Shown: one piece after another, positions 13,529 to 26,814 of the stretch
Position numbering within the stretch: the first letter of the stretch is position 1
Layout: each line of letters opens with the position of its first letter
Origin: Orthonyx spaldingii
Taxonomy: Eukaryota; Chordata; Aves; Passeriformes; Orthonychidae
Direction: 5' to 3'
NCBI GenBank assembly: GCA_013397795.1
Contig: VZTJ01005981.1
Span: forward strand, 186,001 to 250,000
Length of the DNA: 64,000 nt
Translations under genes and position numbers: made by a program
The notes under the pieces: model-generated
The model's database searches: none
Seen by the model: only the letters and a program-made list of their open reading frames with translations
Told to the model about the DNA's origin: nothing

Positions 13529-16500
13529 AAGACTTATTTATTCAGGTCCTCACCCTCTTACATATGCTGGTGGAGGAATGCTCACTCACTTGTGGGATTT
13601 CACATTTCTAGGGGAAATAGTGCGTTTTCAGCATTACATGTTCTCAAGAGTGAAAAAATGAAAGAGCAGAATTTTAATCTTTTACAATTAAGCCCTTTGG
13701 TACAATCACTTGGGAGAATATTAGTTTAAGCCAGGAGTGTCGAGGGGTTGTGTTGGGCAAGAATCCTCATGTGTTATTCTCCCATTTCCTAAATGTTTGA
13801 CTGAAAAAAAGGAAAAGCTTTGTTACCTCAGCCCTTGTGAATGACACAGAGATGCTCTCAGCCATACCTTCTATCCTGAGGTAAGGGCAGTGAGTAGAGA
13901 TAAACCCTAATGTGATTTACCAATAATTAATTCAGGATTGTGGGGGTTAAAATTCATTGAATTTCCACCTGAACTGGGTTACAGGCAAGGAAGGAATTCT
14001 GTATGGTGGCCTATGGAATGGTATACTTGGATGTCTGGAAAATGGAGATCTATATGAATATGTATTAATTCATTCAGTAATAGCAAATTTTGTATACTAA
14101 TTTCTGTTTATTTAATCTGGACATCTCCATGATTTTATGTAGAAACCAATTTTCCAAATTAATATGAAACTTGGCTTGTTAGCCAGGTTCTATGTCACTG
14201 TGGAATTAACTTTAATGATGCTTATGAATGGACTTGTTAATTTTAGAAAAAAGACCCTTTAAAAGTCACTTTAAATGAATGCAATTGCCTAAAAAGAAAC
14301 TGTTTCTCACTTGCTTCTTAATGGAGAACAATACTGTTTAAAGCCTCCATAACTAACTAAAGACTGGAGTACCTGTGCTATCTGTTTAAGAATAATGATG
14401 CCAATTTCTTTCTGTAAAGCTTCTTAAAAATTGCTCTTTAGCAATTTGTTATTTAGAAAGCTAAAGAGAAATTTTATGAATTTAGAATATTCTCCCAGAG
14501 AACTGCTGCTCCTAACTTTGTTTTTCCTCTAGGTAAAGGTGTTTGTATTATCATTAGCTTCATCTCCCTTTGTCAGGGAAAGAAAATGTATTTTCTAACT
14601 TTATAGCTGTTTAAGCTGAATATTTCAATCTTTGTGTTCTGTGGTTCTCAGCTACAATTACAGGGAGCTGCTGAGTGGGAAAGTGATAAATAATTTAATG
14701 CTATTCTTATTTTCCTCGTTGTCTCAGCTTAAGAACTAGAGGGTGACTCTGGCTAATGGCAACTAACAAGGTCCCTGTTGATGCCAGACTGCCTTTCAAC
14801 CTGCTCTGGCTTGCCAGAGACTGTTTTCCAGAGGTTGGATGGGGGAAGAGATACTCAAAACAATGCATATACATTGCATGATTTTCCCAGCTGGAGTGTG
14901 GAATGCTGCTGCATTATCTTTTTTCTCCCTTTTCCTTATCAAAAAGGCACCACTTGGTATTCCAAATCTGCATTTTAGGACATTTAAAGTAACGCTGAGG
15001 ACTCATTGCTTCATAGTCCTCAAAACTTAGTATTTTCTTCGGTTTCACAGAATGGGATATGACAAATGATATGCTGAACATCAGAAATAATGAGTTGTTT
15101 ATGGTGTGTCCTAGGTGCTTTCTTATGGGCTAGAGAAGGTGGTTCCCACCTGCTTTGAACTATGGCATTATGATAACAAATGAATTTCTCCACAAATGAG
15201 AGAAAATTTGCAATGTCACTGTGAAAAGTTTGTTTAAATGCCTAGTGTGCAGGTGGAACACAAATTCCTGGCCAGTACAAATAGGTCTAGACTGGTTTAT
15301 ATATAAGCAAAAAGCTATAAACATGAAAAATGGAAACAACAGAAGAGAAGGAAAACTGATAGGATTTTTTAATTCAGATTTTTATAACAGGAATCAAAAG
15401 TTAAAGGGAGATTCAAAATATTTACAAGCTACAGGGGAAAAGAAAGTTTTAACAAGAGAGTGAACTTTTATGTTACAATAATTGACCAAATTCTAGCATA
15501 AATTAGAATGAATATTTTAGTGGCTTTCTTGTCCCTTCTGGTGAGGGATCTGCTGCTGAAAAGACAGACTATTGGGTTAGACAGACCTCAGAACTGCCCT
15601 GGGGACAAGCCTTACATTGTTAAGAATGTTCTTGAAACAAACAGATTACCATGGGGGGGGAAAAGGGGGGGGAAAAAAAAGAAAGAAAAAATGTGCAAAG
15701 AAATCAGATGTGGGAAAAGCCACCCCTCGTTGCACTGAATTATTTTTCTGTCAGTCTGAGAGAGTGATAGCTTTAACTTCATACACAAGTTGCAAAGCCC
15801 CAAAGGAATCTGAACCTGTTGGACAGTTTGATCCTTGAAGTCGGTCTCTAAAATAGCCACTAATAAATGCAGATAGAGACTATCAGGAAAGCAGAACAAT
15901 CTTCTGGCTTTAATAGCTTGCTTTCCAGAACTTCTTTGTTGCTGTCTCACAGCTCTCCGTGGTGTCTGAGTCCTGGGGTTTGGCCTGAGGCTCTTTTTGA
16001 GGAAGAAGTCTAACCCAATCTCTTGTCACATTAGTCTTTGAACAAAGGCAAACTTAAATTTCATATGTATATATTTTATCAACATTTATCTGTCACAAGG
16101 CCAAGAAAGGTGCCTGGGTAACTGTGCCTGTGTTCTGAGCACTAAAGACCTTTTTAAAAAGAAGGGCACTAAGAAGGGAAGGATTGGTTTGTGATTAAAG
16201 TCTGAGAGTAGGAAAGTGGGTCTTGAATCCATCCATGGTTCTGTAATACTTTTCCTCCATAGATGTAGGAAAACCATTATGGTTTCTGAGCTGTCTATAC
16301 CTCAAAAGACATGTGCATGCACATACAAAAGGCTCTGGGGAGGAAATGATTTATTTCTATCTATTTTATCCATCTTTGAGAAGTAGTTTGAGTAGGTGCA
16401 GGTGGGGGAGAAAAAGCACAGAATGGTGTTAAGAACTCATTTGCTTGTCAGCCTGACCTCAAACAATAACAATACAAATGGGAGGATGAAAGAAGTAAAA

Positions 16501-17494
16501 GGAGATCTCAACTTTATTATTCTGTAAGAACCTGTGAAAACACCAGTCAGTCTTCACAGTATTTCACTCAGCTCTCAGCTGTCCAGGGCAAGGCATCTTT
16601 TGGGGGAACCTTGCTGGATTTTGCCATATATTTTGCTGGATGGAAAATTCCATCTATTGACAAGGTAGTTTATTGTCTTTGCTCATTTACCTAACTAAAA
16701 CTGAAACATGGGAAAACACAGCCTTGGTTAATGCACCTTTTTTCTACTCTTTCTGTTGGAAAGAATAAGTAATTATATGAGTCAAGTGTGGGTTTGTGGG
16801 CAACTTGTTTTCATGTAGGACAGAGCAAAAAGCCAGAAACTCCTCCCCAGCAGGCAGTTGGTGCACGTACAGCTACAAAACACTGCTGGGGCTGGTGAGG
16901 TTCTAAACCAGCCTCGGTCTGTGTTAGTCCTGGGTCACTGCCCCCGTGAACAGCATGGACTCCTCTGCTCTTGGTTGTCAGCAGCTCTGCTACTGCCGGT
17001 TTAACTCTGCTAAACCAAGAACTCTATCCTTGAAACGAGGTTGGATTATTTTATAAATGTTGCAAGACAAAATACTGAAAATACAAGCCTTTTTAATCTA
17101 GCAGACACGCATATCATGTTCCTGAAAAAATGCAAATACTGTCTTTTTAAAATTATTATTAACAGGAGGGGTAATTAATCATCAGAGTAATTTGTCCAGG
17201 GGGTGTTTTAGCTTCTCTGTCACTTGGAGTTTTAAAGTGAAGATTAAAATGTCATCCTGAAAGATTTGCTGTAGTCAACCAGAGGTTATTGGACTTGATG
17301 CCACGATTAATAGACAAACATCTCTAACTGTAATGAACAGGGAGTTTGGCTAGAAGACCCTATCTCTTCCTTTTGACCTTGCCACATCTGGCTTTACATA
17401 TATATATATATTTATAAGTCAGGGTGAAATTCTGAGGACTCAAGAGATGCTTGAAAAGAGTAAAAGCTATGAACTAGAGTTCCTCTGAGATAAG
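13529..17494. other. Non-coding DNA with a purine tract, no gene recognised
   Basis: No gene is supported. A GC-richer patch occurs at about 16800-17010, and a TA-rich microsatellite-like run lies near 17397-17412. The splice-like segment at 13834-13881 (acceptor TTACCTCAG, donor GAG then GTAAGG) has one open frame of 15 full codons, but its pyrimidine tract is poor, so I do not promote it to an exon. The main curiosity, a purine tract, is listed separately. Confidence 0.55.
15653..15691 (+). repeat. G8-A4-G8-A8 homopurine tract
   Basis: A 39-base run contains only purines on the plus strand: eight G, four A, eight G, eight A, then mixed G and A. Long homopurine runs with blocks of G can form triplex or quadruplex DNA and are prone to polymerase slippage. 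Two overlapping short frames pass through the tract and are artefacts of it. Confidence 0.95.
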
Positions 17495-17590
17495 GACTGG
17501 GCAATGTGCTGGACAACCTGCTCTAGCTGACACTGAGTGATGGGGGTTGGACTACACAATTTCTGGAAGTCTCTTCCCATCTCAGTTGTG
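17495..17590 (+). mobile_element. CR1 LINE 3' fragment, plus orientation, degraded
   Basis: The block GGACAACCTGCTCTAGCTGA, then TGGGGGTTGGACTA, then AGTCTCTTCCCATCTCA follows the order of the CR1 3' end just before its tail. The octamer repeats themselves are not recognisable and several positions have drifted, so this is an older copy than the one at 55.1 kb. The boundaries are approximate. Confidence 0.75.
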
Positions 17591-20365
17591 AAGAGGTTCT
17601 TTAGCTCAACACAATTCGTCCAAGCTCACATAATCTTTAACCTCTGGGACCAGCACACCTCTGCCCATCCTCAAAACAAGTAGAACTGGGGATGCTGTAA
17701 AGGTCTTCACAGGTCCTTCACAGATGCCCACTGTTTTCCAAACTGCATTTTGACAGCCATGGTAATTGCCTACGATGTCATCAGATTGGCAGGCAAAATA
17801 CCCCTTCAGTCTATCTGGGCATTTCTGCCACTCACGCATTGTTCAGTGTTTATTAGTTACTAAAGAACTGAACTTTGCTGGCTTGACAAGGGCACAGGCA
17901 CAGGATTAAGCCTACAAGTAACGTGGTAGAACAGCTGAGAAGATGAGAAGGAGATAACAGAGGTGCCATCCAGCCCTGACAGAGATTTAACACAGGTCCT
18001 ATCTGTGCAGCTGATACTGCTTTGGTCAGTGTTGGCACAGAGAGCTGTGTGGGTCACAGGAGCAGTGGGAGCTGTGGAGAAACCCCCACCAAGCACTCAG
18101 GCTGTGGTGCTGCCTGCCCTTGGCAGAGGAGGCTGCTGCAGTGCCTGGTGGCTGGCACAGCTGCAGACAGCCACATGTGCTCTGGGTTGGTGTTTAAATG
18201 CCTTGGAAGACCCCCTGAGGCCAAAATGTGGAGGACCTTATGCCCAAGCTGTTCTCCAAAGCAGCTGGCTGCCTTGCTGGGGTGGGACTCTCAGCAAGCA
18301 GCTGGAAGCAGGTTATTTTCCCATGGCACCTATCTAGAGAGTGCCAATGGAATTTAATTTAATTCTGCAGTGGTTTACTGAAGGCAGTCTCCAATGATAT
18401 ACTGGTTTCAAAGCATTCCCTTTTCAGCTTCGTCTCTCAGGTAGCAATTCTTCTAGATCTCCTAGGCTCCTTAAATAAAATATATCTTCTCTATAATTCT
18501 TCCCTGTCCCCTACAAAGAGGTAGGAACAGCCTGACGCAATACTTTTTATGCCACAAGGATCGTTACCAAGCAACCATCCCATGCAGCTTTGGCAGAACA
18601 CAAATTTCTTCAGTCACTAACCCTTCAAACACCTGAACCAAGATGTGCCAGCAGAAAACATCAGAGAACTGGGTGATGCAATGCAGCAGCAAATGATTTT
18701 TCTGAATCCACTAATGATTAAGGACAATTACAGTGCATTAGGATGGTGGTTATCACGAACCTTTTCCAAAATGTTGCCACAAATGAGTGATGCTTATTTG
18801 CATGTGAAGAATAATAGTATCTGGTTTTGAGAGAAGGCAACCTCAGTACTCAGTACACTAAATGATTTTATTATGGCAGGTTCAGCGCATTCTATATGAT
18901 ATTGAAAAAAACATTCACAAATTCCACCCTAAACTAGAATAAAGGGAGAGATGAGACACCTGTTAGTTCCAACCAAACGCTCTCCCATCAAGCACTACAG
19001 GTAACAATTTGTGTCAGCACGAAGCTGATGTAAAATCTATCTTACCTCACAGTGGCATCACTGAAAGGTCTTCCATTCCACAGCCATTCGAATAAAATTC
19101 CTGTACTTTGCTCAGCTTCCAGATTTGTGGCTGTGAGGCTTTTTGGAGTCTATGCAAGTACATAAGCAAAGGTGGAGGATCAACAGGTTCAAGTTATCAC
19201 GACTCAGATGGCTGCAGGCAGCTGAGAGCTGCTGGGGATTGGTTGTAGGGTGAACTTCTATGTGCCCAGTGGATGAAAGGAGCAGAAAATAAAGTAGGTG
19301 GAGAGACATATTTCCATCCATGGGTGTAGATACAGTAATATTCCAGCTGGAGGACATGAGCTATGCCTGAAACAGGCCAGCCAGGTAAGAAGTTTCAAAA
19401 TGGTTTCCCACTACCTGAAAAGACAAAATTTCCATATAATCAGCCTTCCCTCTGCTTCTCTGCTGATCAAAGGGGTTGACATTCTTCAGGAGCACAGCTT
19501 GGTTCCTCACATGAAAAGGTCTTAAAGTCCATCAGTTCTCCTCTCAGTCCATAAATAGAAACAGGAGTTAGGGACCTCTGAAAACGAGAACATAACTTTG
19601 TACAGTGCATTCATCTGGTTAGAAAAGAGATGTGGTGGAAACCAGCGGGTAGATGATGAAATTACTGGTACTCAAGGTCAGATATTTGCTCAACATTGGT
19701 GTCTGGTTTGGAAATGTAAATGTTATGAAGCTCATATGTAAATTATAGCATGCAGAATCTTGCATATACAGAGGCCAGGTTTGTCCTTTCACATGCAAAT
19801 AAATATCCAAGAGCTAAGAACAACAGAGCCTGAGGTCCATTCGACGGCTCTGTGATTGAATGGGTTGGACAGATCCAGACCCTCACATGCTATAGAGGCA
19901 GCATTCAAAAGTGTTTGAAGACTTCATAGCACATTGAAAAAGCCAGAAGACTGATGCTGGCCAAATGACTGAGTCAAAGGCACAAATTCCTCTTTCTCTT
20001 TGATTTCTTGAAGGTGATTACAGGTAAAAAGTTCCTAAGAAATAATCCTAACTTCCACAATGTACCAGTTCTCACAAAAAAAAAAGACATTTGAGATATC
20101 ATTATAAATTTTGGCCTTTGTGTTTTGTGAGGAAATGGAATCGTTAAGTAGCTCATTCTATTTTGATCTTTCATGCAAAATTTCTTTGAATGGCCTCTCA
20201 GCAAATGCAAAAGGGCAGGAAGAAAACGATCTATGTTATTTCCTTCAGCATTTTTGTGGTTCTGGGGCTGTCTCCTGTCATCACTGATCATGTCTCAACG
20301 TGTGATTTACACTTGGCTTGCAGACCCTGGCTTTTTGAGACTTTATTGTACCACTTTCATTTTTT
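17591..20365. other. GC-richer patch, then ordinary non-coding DNA
   Basis: At about 17940-18340 a GC-richer patch keeps two plus frames (124 and 111 codons) and two minus frames open at once. Open frames on both strands point to stop-poor composition and not to a gene. No motif, signal peptide or domain is recognisable in any of them. It could be a degraded retroelement, but I cannot show that. The rest is ordinary AT-rich sequence. Confidence 0.45.
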
Positions 20366-20420
20366 GTAATAAAAGTCTACAATTAAATCAATGGAACTGT
20401 ACAAATAACCATGGCTAAAA
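20366..20420. repeat. Dispersed repeat copy B (55 bp, pairs with 10112-10166)
   Basis: This is the second copy of the 55-base element described at 10112. It lies in the same orientation about 10.25 kb away, and all five differences are transitions. The flanks of the two copies do not align, which argues for separate insertions over a local duplication. Confidence 0.7.
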
Positions 20421-23400
20421 ATGGTGTTCTGTTTTTCCAGGATCCTACAACAGCAGGTTCACATAATACTAAAGGTATTGATGCAGAGGTTTCATGAAAC
20501 TTTCTGTCCTGTTTTCAATCTCTACATGACATATGTGTTCCCATTTTTTATTTAAAATCTTGCAAATTTATTAATCTCTTTGTCTGGTTATATGCCAGGT
20601 TTCCCTGTTGCCAAGGCAAACAAAACAAATGACAAAATTGTCTAATCCTTTTCTCTTTCCTTCCAGAACAAAGGAGATCATTGCAATCTGGCTTGTTCCC
20701 ACAACATGCCTATAGATTTTTCCTTGAATTCTCTTTTGAATGTATTACTTCAAATATGATTTTTCATACAGAAATACTTGCTTCTACGTGCTCTTCCTGT
20801 GGCATGAAAACGAATACTAAATGTTATTTAAAGGTGGACCACTGACAAGTTTAGTGTTTCTTTAAAGAATTGTCTTGTTTTAAAATGACTTATGGTAGCA
20901 CTGATGCCTGCTAATCTGGACACTGCTGTTCCTGCTCATTACTGCAAACAGGGCCATAAAACTCATCTAATAAAATGTTCTGCTGCAGAGATGAAATATT
21001 GCCAAGTCCAGTCTTTCTCTTTTTTTTTCTTTTTTTTTTTCCCTATGTCTGTCAATCCTAGAACTACATAGCATGCATGCTTATCTTTGCTATTTATACT
21101 TTCTTTTTAGGTATCACTTGCCTTCAGAGGAAATAAATGTTTTTTCATGTCATCATTCTAGCTAATTTGTACTGATCTGATAATAAAATATTGTAATATG
21201 CAATTATTCGTTGCATTTAGTAGCTGTATGTAAAAGTAAAATTTTGAGACCCAATAAAAATCCTTCTGAAAATTAAGGCAACTATTAGAACGTGATGCCC
21301 CAGTCTCCTGAACAATATACAGAGAGGTAATTTTTAAGCCAAAAAAAAGAAAAAAAAGGGGCCTAATCTGGTCAGTAGGTGAAGAAATTTCACAAGTGAC
21401 TAAATGTAATTTTTCTTGAGTTTAGTACACAGAAAGTGTAAATAATTCTGTAGTATTCAGAGATCCTAATCAAATCAGATCTTTTTTATACTGTTGCATA
21501 AACATATGTGCATTACTAATCAGAATTTCTTTTAAAATTGAAAAGATATTTTCGTGTTTTGAGAAAGGGATTTCAAAATGTTTTTTCACAATTTTTATCC
21601 AAAAAACAATGTGCAGTCACATGACACAGGGATAAAGGTTTTACGCAGAGTAACAAGAATTCATTTATTTTTGCAGAGTTCTGCTCCAGTTCAAGTTGGG
21701 TAAGCAAGTCCAACTACAGAGTGACAGCTTTTCCCATTGATGAGGCCACCACTTACATCCATCTCCAAGTTTCCCTGTGGAACTGTGTATTTAACATTCT
21801 TTTTCCTGGGAGTTAAGTGCAGAACCCAGGTGAATCACCGTGGAACACCAGAGTCCACTCAGCACTGTTTTGTCCCACGGTGCCTCAGCTCTTGCTGTGG
21901 ATAATGGAAAGGTAATCTGATATTTCACTTTCTGTTTCATTTTAGGACACATGCTTTCCAGCTTGTCAAGATATGACGTGTGCAACAACCTTTTCTTTCA
22001 TTGTGAATCAAAATGTGTTATAATAAAATAGGCTGGCAGAGTTCCATCAACCAGAACACTTTAACGAGTAACTTGCTGCAATTAAAAAGTAAGTGGAGGA
22101 GGAAAAGAATGTCAGTTTGTCTTTGAAACCAGGAACAGGCAGGGTCTCATGACACAAATTTATATTTTTATGATTTCAAGCCACAATAAATCAGGGAATA
22201 AATTCATTATTTATCTAATTTGCATTTCAGAGATTTTCTTAATTAATTTTTGAGCTTTCTTTGACAGTGCATGACTCTATATATCGCATCAAAATGTGGT
22301 TAATTCTGCTGGTATCAATCAGCTGTCAAGAAAAGCAACGTGAAGTTCCTAGGGAGCTCCACCTCCAGAGAGTCCATGCTCTGCAGAACTTCCATCTTCC
22401 AGCAAAAGTTAGATTTAAACAAAATGCATGTCTCTCACTTTAAACAATGAGGACACTTCATATATTTTTCAAGCATGCATTTCCCTACTGTCTGGTTCCA
22501 CCAGAGGAGATTTTATTGACATCTGCTATATTACCTGCTTTTGCCCAATTCTGGTTAAGTTATAAGGATAATAATTACTAATGTTAATGTTACTAATGTT
22601 TTAGGGGCTTCTTAACCTGCATGTATGGTGGGAAAACAACCTCCTCTGTCTTCCTGTGAGTTAACCTGGAGATGGGAAATCTTGTGAAGATTATCCTCCC
22701 TTGGTCCTCTGAGACTTGAATTTCTACATTCTATCAAATTATATAATGGAAATCCTGTAGCTTCACTCTTTTCTTTATTAATTCAACTGCTTTTTTCTCC
22801 TTCTGTCTCTTGCATTGCTCCTCTTGTTTTCTTTCTATTACCACTTAGTCTTTAGGTACTTGCACAGGAAAATTACTGAAGAGTAATAACAGAGGCAGAA
22901 GTGCCCTGCATTTCTGCAACTGTCTCTATAAAATATTTCATTTTCCATTCTTACAAAGGGAATTCGTGAACATTTTCAGGCTGGAAACTGGCCATGATAA
23001 ATGCTTGGTTGTTTCTCAAGACATGCCTTTGAAAATAATGATTGTTGTTGAGAAAATAAAATTATTTTGATATGTAAGTATCAAAATGGGGGGAAAAAAT
23101 CAACCTGTGCTGTGCTGTATTCTCTAACAGAAAAACATGGAATTTCATGGGTACTTAAAACACCCATAATATTACATGAAGTTTCAATGACATTAAGTTG
23201 CAAGGGACAACAACAATGTGCTGCAGAGCTCTACAAGCAGCAGGAATTTGGCTATGCTGGGAAGAAGTTAAAAATAATAAAGAAAGGCATCAAAAAGCCA
23301 CGAAGCTGTGGCTGAATTCTATTCCCTGTAGCCACAAGTGGTGCACGTAGTAACAACCTCTGCTATGAAAACATCTAAAGCCTAGTGAACCACACATGCT

Positions 23401-25379
23401 GCACAACTCTGGATAACTCTGGAGACCCTGTCTGTCACCCAAAGCATTCTGAGCTGGGACAATGTTTGGGGAAAACATTGACAGAAGCTCGGTCAAAACT
23501 GAAACAAGACATTGTAATGAAAATATCCCATTTCTGCATAAATTCGCTCTGCAAACAGTGCCAGTGGGATTGCTTTTAAAATGCCAGCTGTAGAGTAGAT
23601 TTAATTGCCAAGATCTGGGTTACCAACAGTTCTGGAGCATGAATAAGTAGGAAATAAAATCTCCAAATACTGAAAAAAATGATGATATGCATTTAATACA
23701 ATTCCTGCATAAGCCAGGCAGTGCTGGCATACCTTGCAAAGGAAGAATAGAGGAAATAAGTGCTAAATCACAGTGTTGCTTGTAATCTATTAAGCAGAGA
23801 TCAAAGGTGAAGGTATTGGAGAGTTGTGTTGCTCAGTTACAATCAGACAGAGATTTGCAGAGGTTATGAGATGAGGCTTCTCTGACATGTAACAGGGGTT
23901 ACAACTTTTGTTTGCTTAAGGAGGAAGAAAATGCGGCATCAGAAAATGATTGACAAGAACAAAAGGCCAAAGCACTTCTTCTGGGAGTTGTTTTCATAGT
24001 TGCATTAAAGAATCAGAAAACGTAACAAACCCTAAAAACTTGGCAAGAATAACACCAGGAAAAGAGAAATTTCCAGCTTACATTAAAGCTACACTTTTAT
24101 TGCAGTTTTTTTTCTCTGTTCTCTTTCAGTCTAGTTTCCTATTCTTGGTGTCTGCAAGCAGACATATCTATTGTTTATAATAAATTCTGAATTCTTCTGC
24201 TAGCTTAATTCAGGTTTGCCAAGGGAACACAAGTTTCATAGGTGGTGCATTCCTATGACAGAGTGAAAACAGGCAGCCAGCTACAACTACATTAACATGC
24301 CCTGTGGAGAAGGCTGCAGTCTGTGCTCACTGCTTTTTACTTAGCCCTGAATCTACATTAGTGTTTGTGCAAGAGTCACAAAGTCAATTAAACTGGACTG
24401 CCTTGATTGCTGCCCCCTGAGCTACCTGAGGGAAGATATTGTGTGGAATGGGAAATATGCATCAGGGCAACAGCCATGCTGCTATTTTTAAGGTGTGTGT
24501 ATTTGATTAGTCTTGATTGCAAGCTTGAGGGCTCTGAGGAAGCATGAGATTGAAGCTCAGATTTCCCCATTTAGCTTTAGGTTTAAGCTTCTTGCACCAA
24601 AGTAGGTTACATTCTGGTAATTTATGAGGTTCTTATGATCTGGTTTCTGCAGAGTTTAATAGCAGCATTTACTGTGTTATATTCTAGTCACACTCCATAT
24701 TCAGAGGCATTCATATTTCCTCTTTGTTATCAGTTTTCCATTTTGCAGAGTGACAGATGCCACTGAAAGTAAATAATATATACCTCATCTATGGGGTCTC
24801 CTTCAAATATGCCATGCATGGTATTCGGGTACATAAAACACCCTTTTCCCTCCTTGTTCTCCATTTATGGGTTCAAATACAGATATTTAACCTTTTAAAA
24901 TTTTATTAAGTCTGCACAGTATAAACACTACACACAAAGCCATCTTTTTTTTTTACAAATGTTCCGTGTTTTATTGCTGAAATCTGTGCAGAAGAGCAAA
25001 TGGTGGCATTATGTTCATCTCGTGTATTTAATGGCAGGATCTGGGCACTGCTATTCCCTTGATTGAGGTGTCCTAGTCCTCAGCTAAACCATTCTGCTCC
25101 TCCTTGATCAGGGAAGCAGAAATTCAAAAGTTCTCTCCTTTTGTCTCAGATTTTACAAGGATTTCTTTGCTGCCACATTTGATGAAAAGCTCTCTGTAAC
25201 TTTCTCCATATTTCAGACAAAACTGTTGCTTTCTAGCTGAAGTCATCATAACCTTCTCAAATTACTTTTTTCAGCTCTCTTGTTTCTTCCCTAACCTTTT
25301 GGACTTTTCCAGACATTTTGCCACAAAGAAACCAGTTGTAAGCCTTCCATGTTCCAATTAGAAATGGAAAACATCTTAC
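20421..25379. other. Non-coding AT-rich DNA, no gene recognised
   Basis: A pyrimidine tract of over 30 bases lies at about 21012-21043. The segment near 22200-22240 is AT-rich with an octamer-like ATTTGCAT inside TAATT-rich sequence, which could be regulatory but could equally be chance. No coding exon or repeat family was recognised. Confidence 0.55.
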
Positions 25380-25463
25380 CTTTCTTTAAAAGGTCAGATA
25401 TGTGAACATTATAGTGAAGAAATTATCCTGTTTTCAATAATTTGGTGAAGGGATAACTGAATT
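25380..25463 (-). other. Candidate 84-nt non-coding exon (weak)
   Basis: Read on the minus strand, a strong acceptor (TATTTTCTTTCTCAG) precedes the segment and a strong donor (AAAG then GTAAGATG) follows it. All three frames contain stops, so if the segment is transcribed and spliced it would belong to a non-coding RNA or an untranslated region. It lies about 1.3 kb downstream, in minus-strand direction, of the other minus-strand candidate at 26785-26814. Chance remains the simplest explanation until transcript data exist. Confidence 0.15.
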
Positions 25464-26784
25464 CTGAGAAAGAAAATACTTTTCATAGAGAAATTCTCAA
25501 AAATAATTTTCCATTTCCAATTCCCTCCAGTATCTTGTATCTCTCCAGGGCTCTCCCTGCCCCTTTGTATCATAAACTGCTGGTCCAAACACAATTTCCA
25601 AGACTTAGGTTTGGGTTATAGGACACCAATTTCCTCTGAAAGGGTCAGTTTTCCATCTATTACAAATGGCACCATAAATTTTCTATGATAAAATTGTGGC
25701 CATAGAGGAAAAACTACAAATCCTTAATAGCATGAATGTCTTGATATCCCTCAAAACATGCTGGTTTGGTTCTTTATTTTTAAACCAACGTGATGCAAAC
25801 TGCTTTGAGGAACCCATAAAATCTTTGAAGGTTTTGTTCAAATTCCCCAAATTTTTCAACACTTAGGTCCTCAGCATTGCCATCATATAACAGTACATGG
25901 AATTTTTCTTGTGACGTGTGCAGTTCACCCTGGCTGCACCCAAATTAGAAACATCACATAGATCTCTTGCTAATTTATTATTTTTTCCTTATTGTATTTC
26001 AAAGAACATTCAGAGATGCAAAGCTATTTAAAAATTAAATCAAATAAACCCCCTAATTAGCTAATGCTTCTACATCCCTCCAAGGGTCCAGTCTTGTTTA
26101 AGCCATGGAGAAAAACTCCATTTTAGACTGAAAAGATGCCTTGTTCCCTACCCATAAGTCAGTCAAGAGAGAGTTCCTAGACAGATTACCTATGTCCACT
26201 CAGCCAAGGCTTAATTAAAGTATATCCTTATGGGTACAGACACCAAGAGTACTGAACTTAAAAATCAAAAAAAAAAAAAAATAAGGTTATATTTTGATGA
26301 GATCATATATTGTTTAAATCCATCAAAACTCATCATTTCAATTACGCAGGAAATAGAGAACTCTTAAAATTATATCTAATTGAAATTACTCAAATTGGCA
26401 ATTGGGCAATTGGAATACACTGATTTTTGTTCTGTGAAAAAAAATAAATTGAAATCTGAAGCAGTTCAATGTGTAATTTTCCCCAAATGACTGTTATTCT
26501 TAGGTGAGAATAAAATATATCTAAGTGGGAATTTTGAGCCTAGTCTCTTAAACTCTATTTCAGTCTCGCAGATCTCAAAATATGCTGTAAATTTTAATCT
26601 CAGTCACATTACAAATTACTGTGACTCAAAAGGAGCAGATCTCAGAGATGAAACCGCAGGTGCTGAGGATGCAGTGAACACACCACACATGGTTTTGGGA
26701 AGAAGTGCCAGAAGCAGGGCTCCGGTACACTGAAAATATTGTATGTGGAATAAAATGTCATGTAACTTATAAAGAAGAACTTAC
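25464..26784. other. Non-coding AT-rich DNA
   Basis: The main landmark is a run of 15 A at 26267-26281. I found no CR1 body or processed gene copy upstream of it that would make it a retroposon tail. Nothing else was assigned. Confidence 0.5.
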
Positions 26785-26814
26785 CGTGATATAGTGTTCA
26801 AAATTATGATGTTT
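26785..26814 (-). other. Candidate 30-nt microexon (weak)
   Basis: On the minus strand a textbook acceptor (GTGGTTTTTTTCAG) and a textbook donor (ACG then GTAAGTTC) enclose 30 bases. Two of three frames are open. In the frame starting at the first base the exon is in phase at both ends and reads KHHNFEHYIT. I do not recognise the peptide. Microexons of this size occur in neuronal genes, but no neighbouring exon was identified, so this is a candidate from splice signals alone. Confidence 0.15.

Noticed and set aside
17963..18357. Two overlapping plus frames of 124 and 111 codons
   Set aside because: Minus frames are open over the same GC-richer patch, which points to stop-poor composition and not to a gene.
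26267..26281. Run of 15 A, as at the end of a processed pseudogene
   Set aside because: No gene-like or LINE-like body precedes it on either strand and no flanking duplication was seen.
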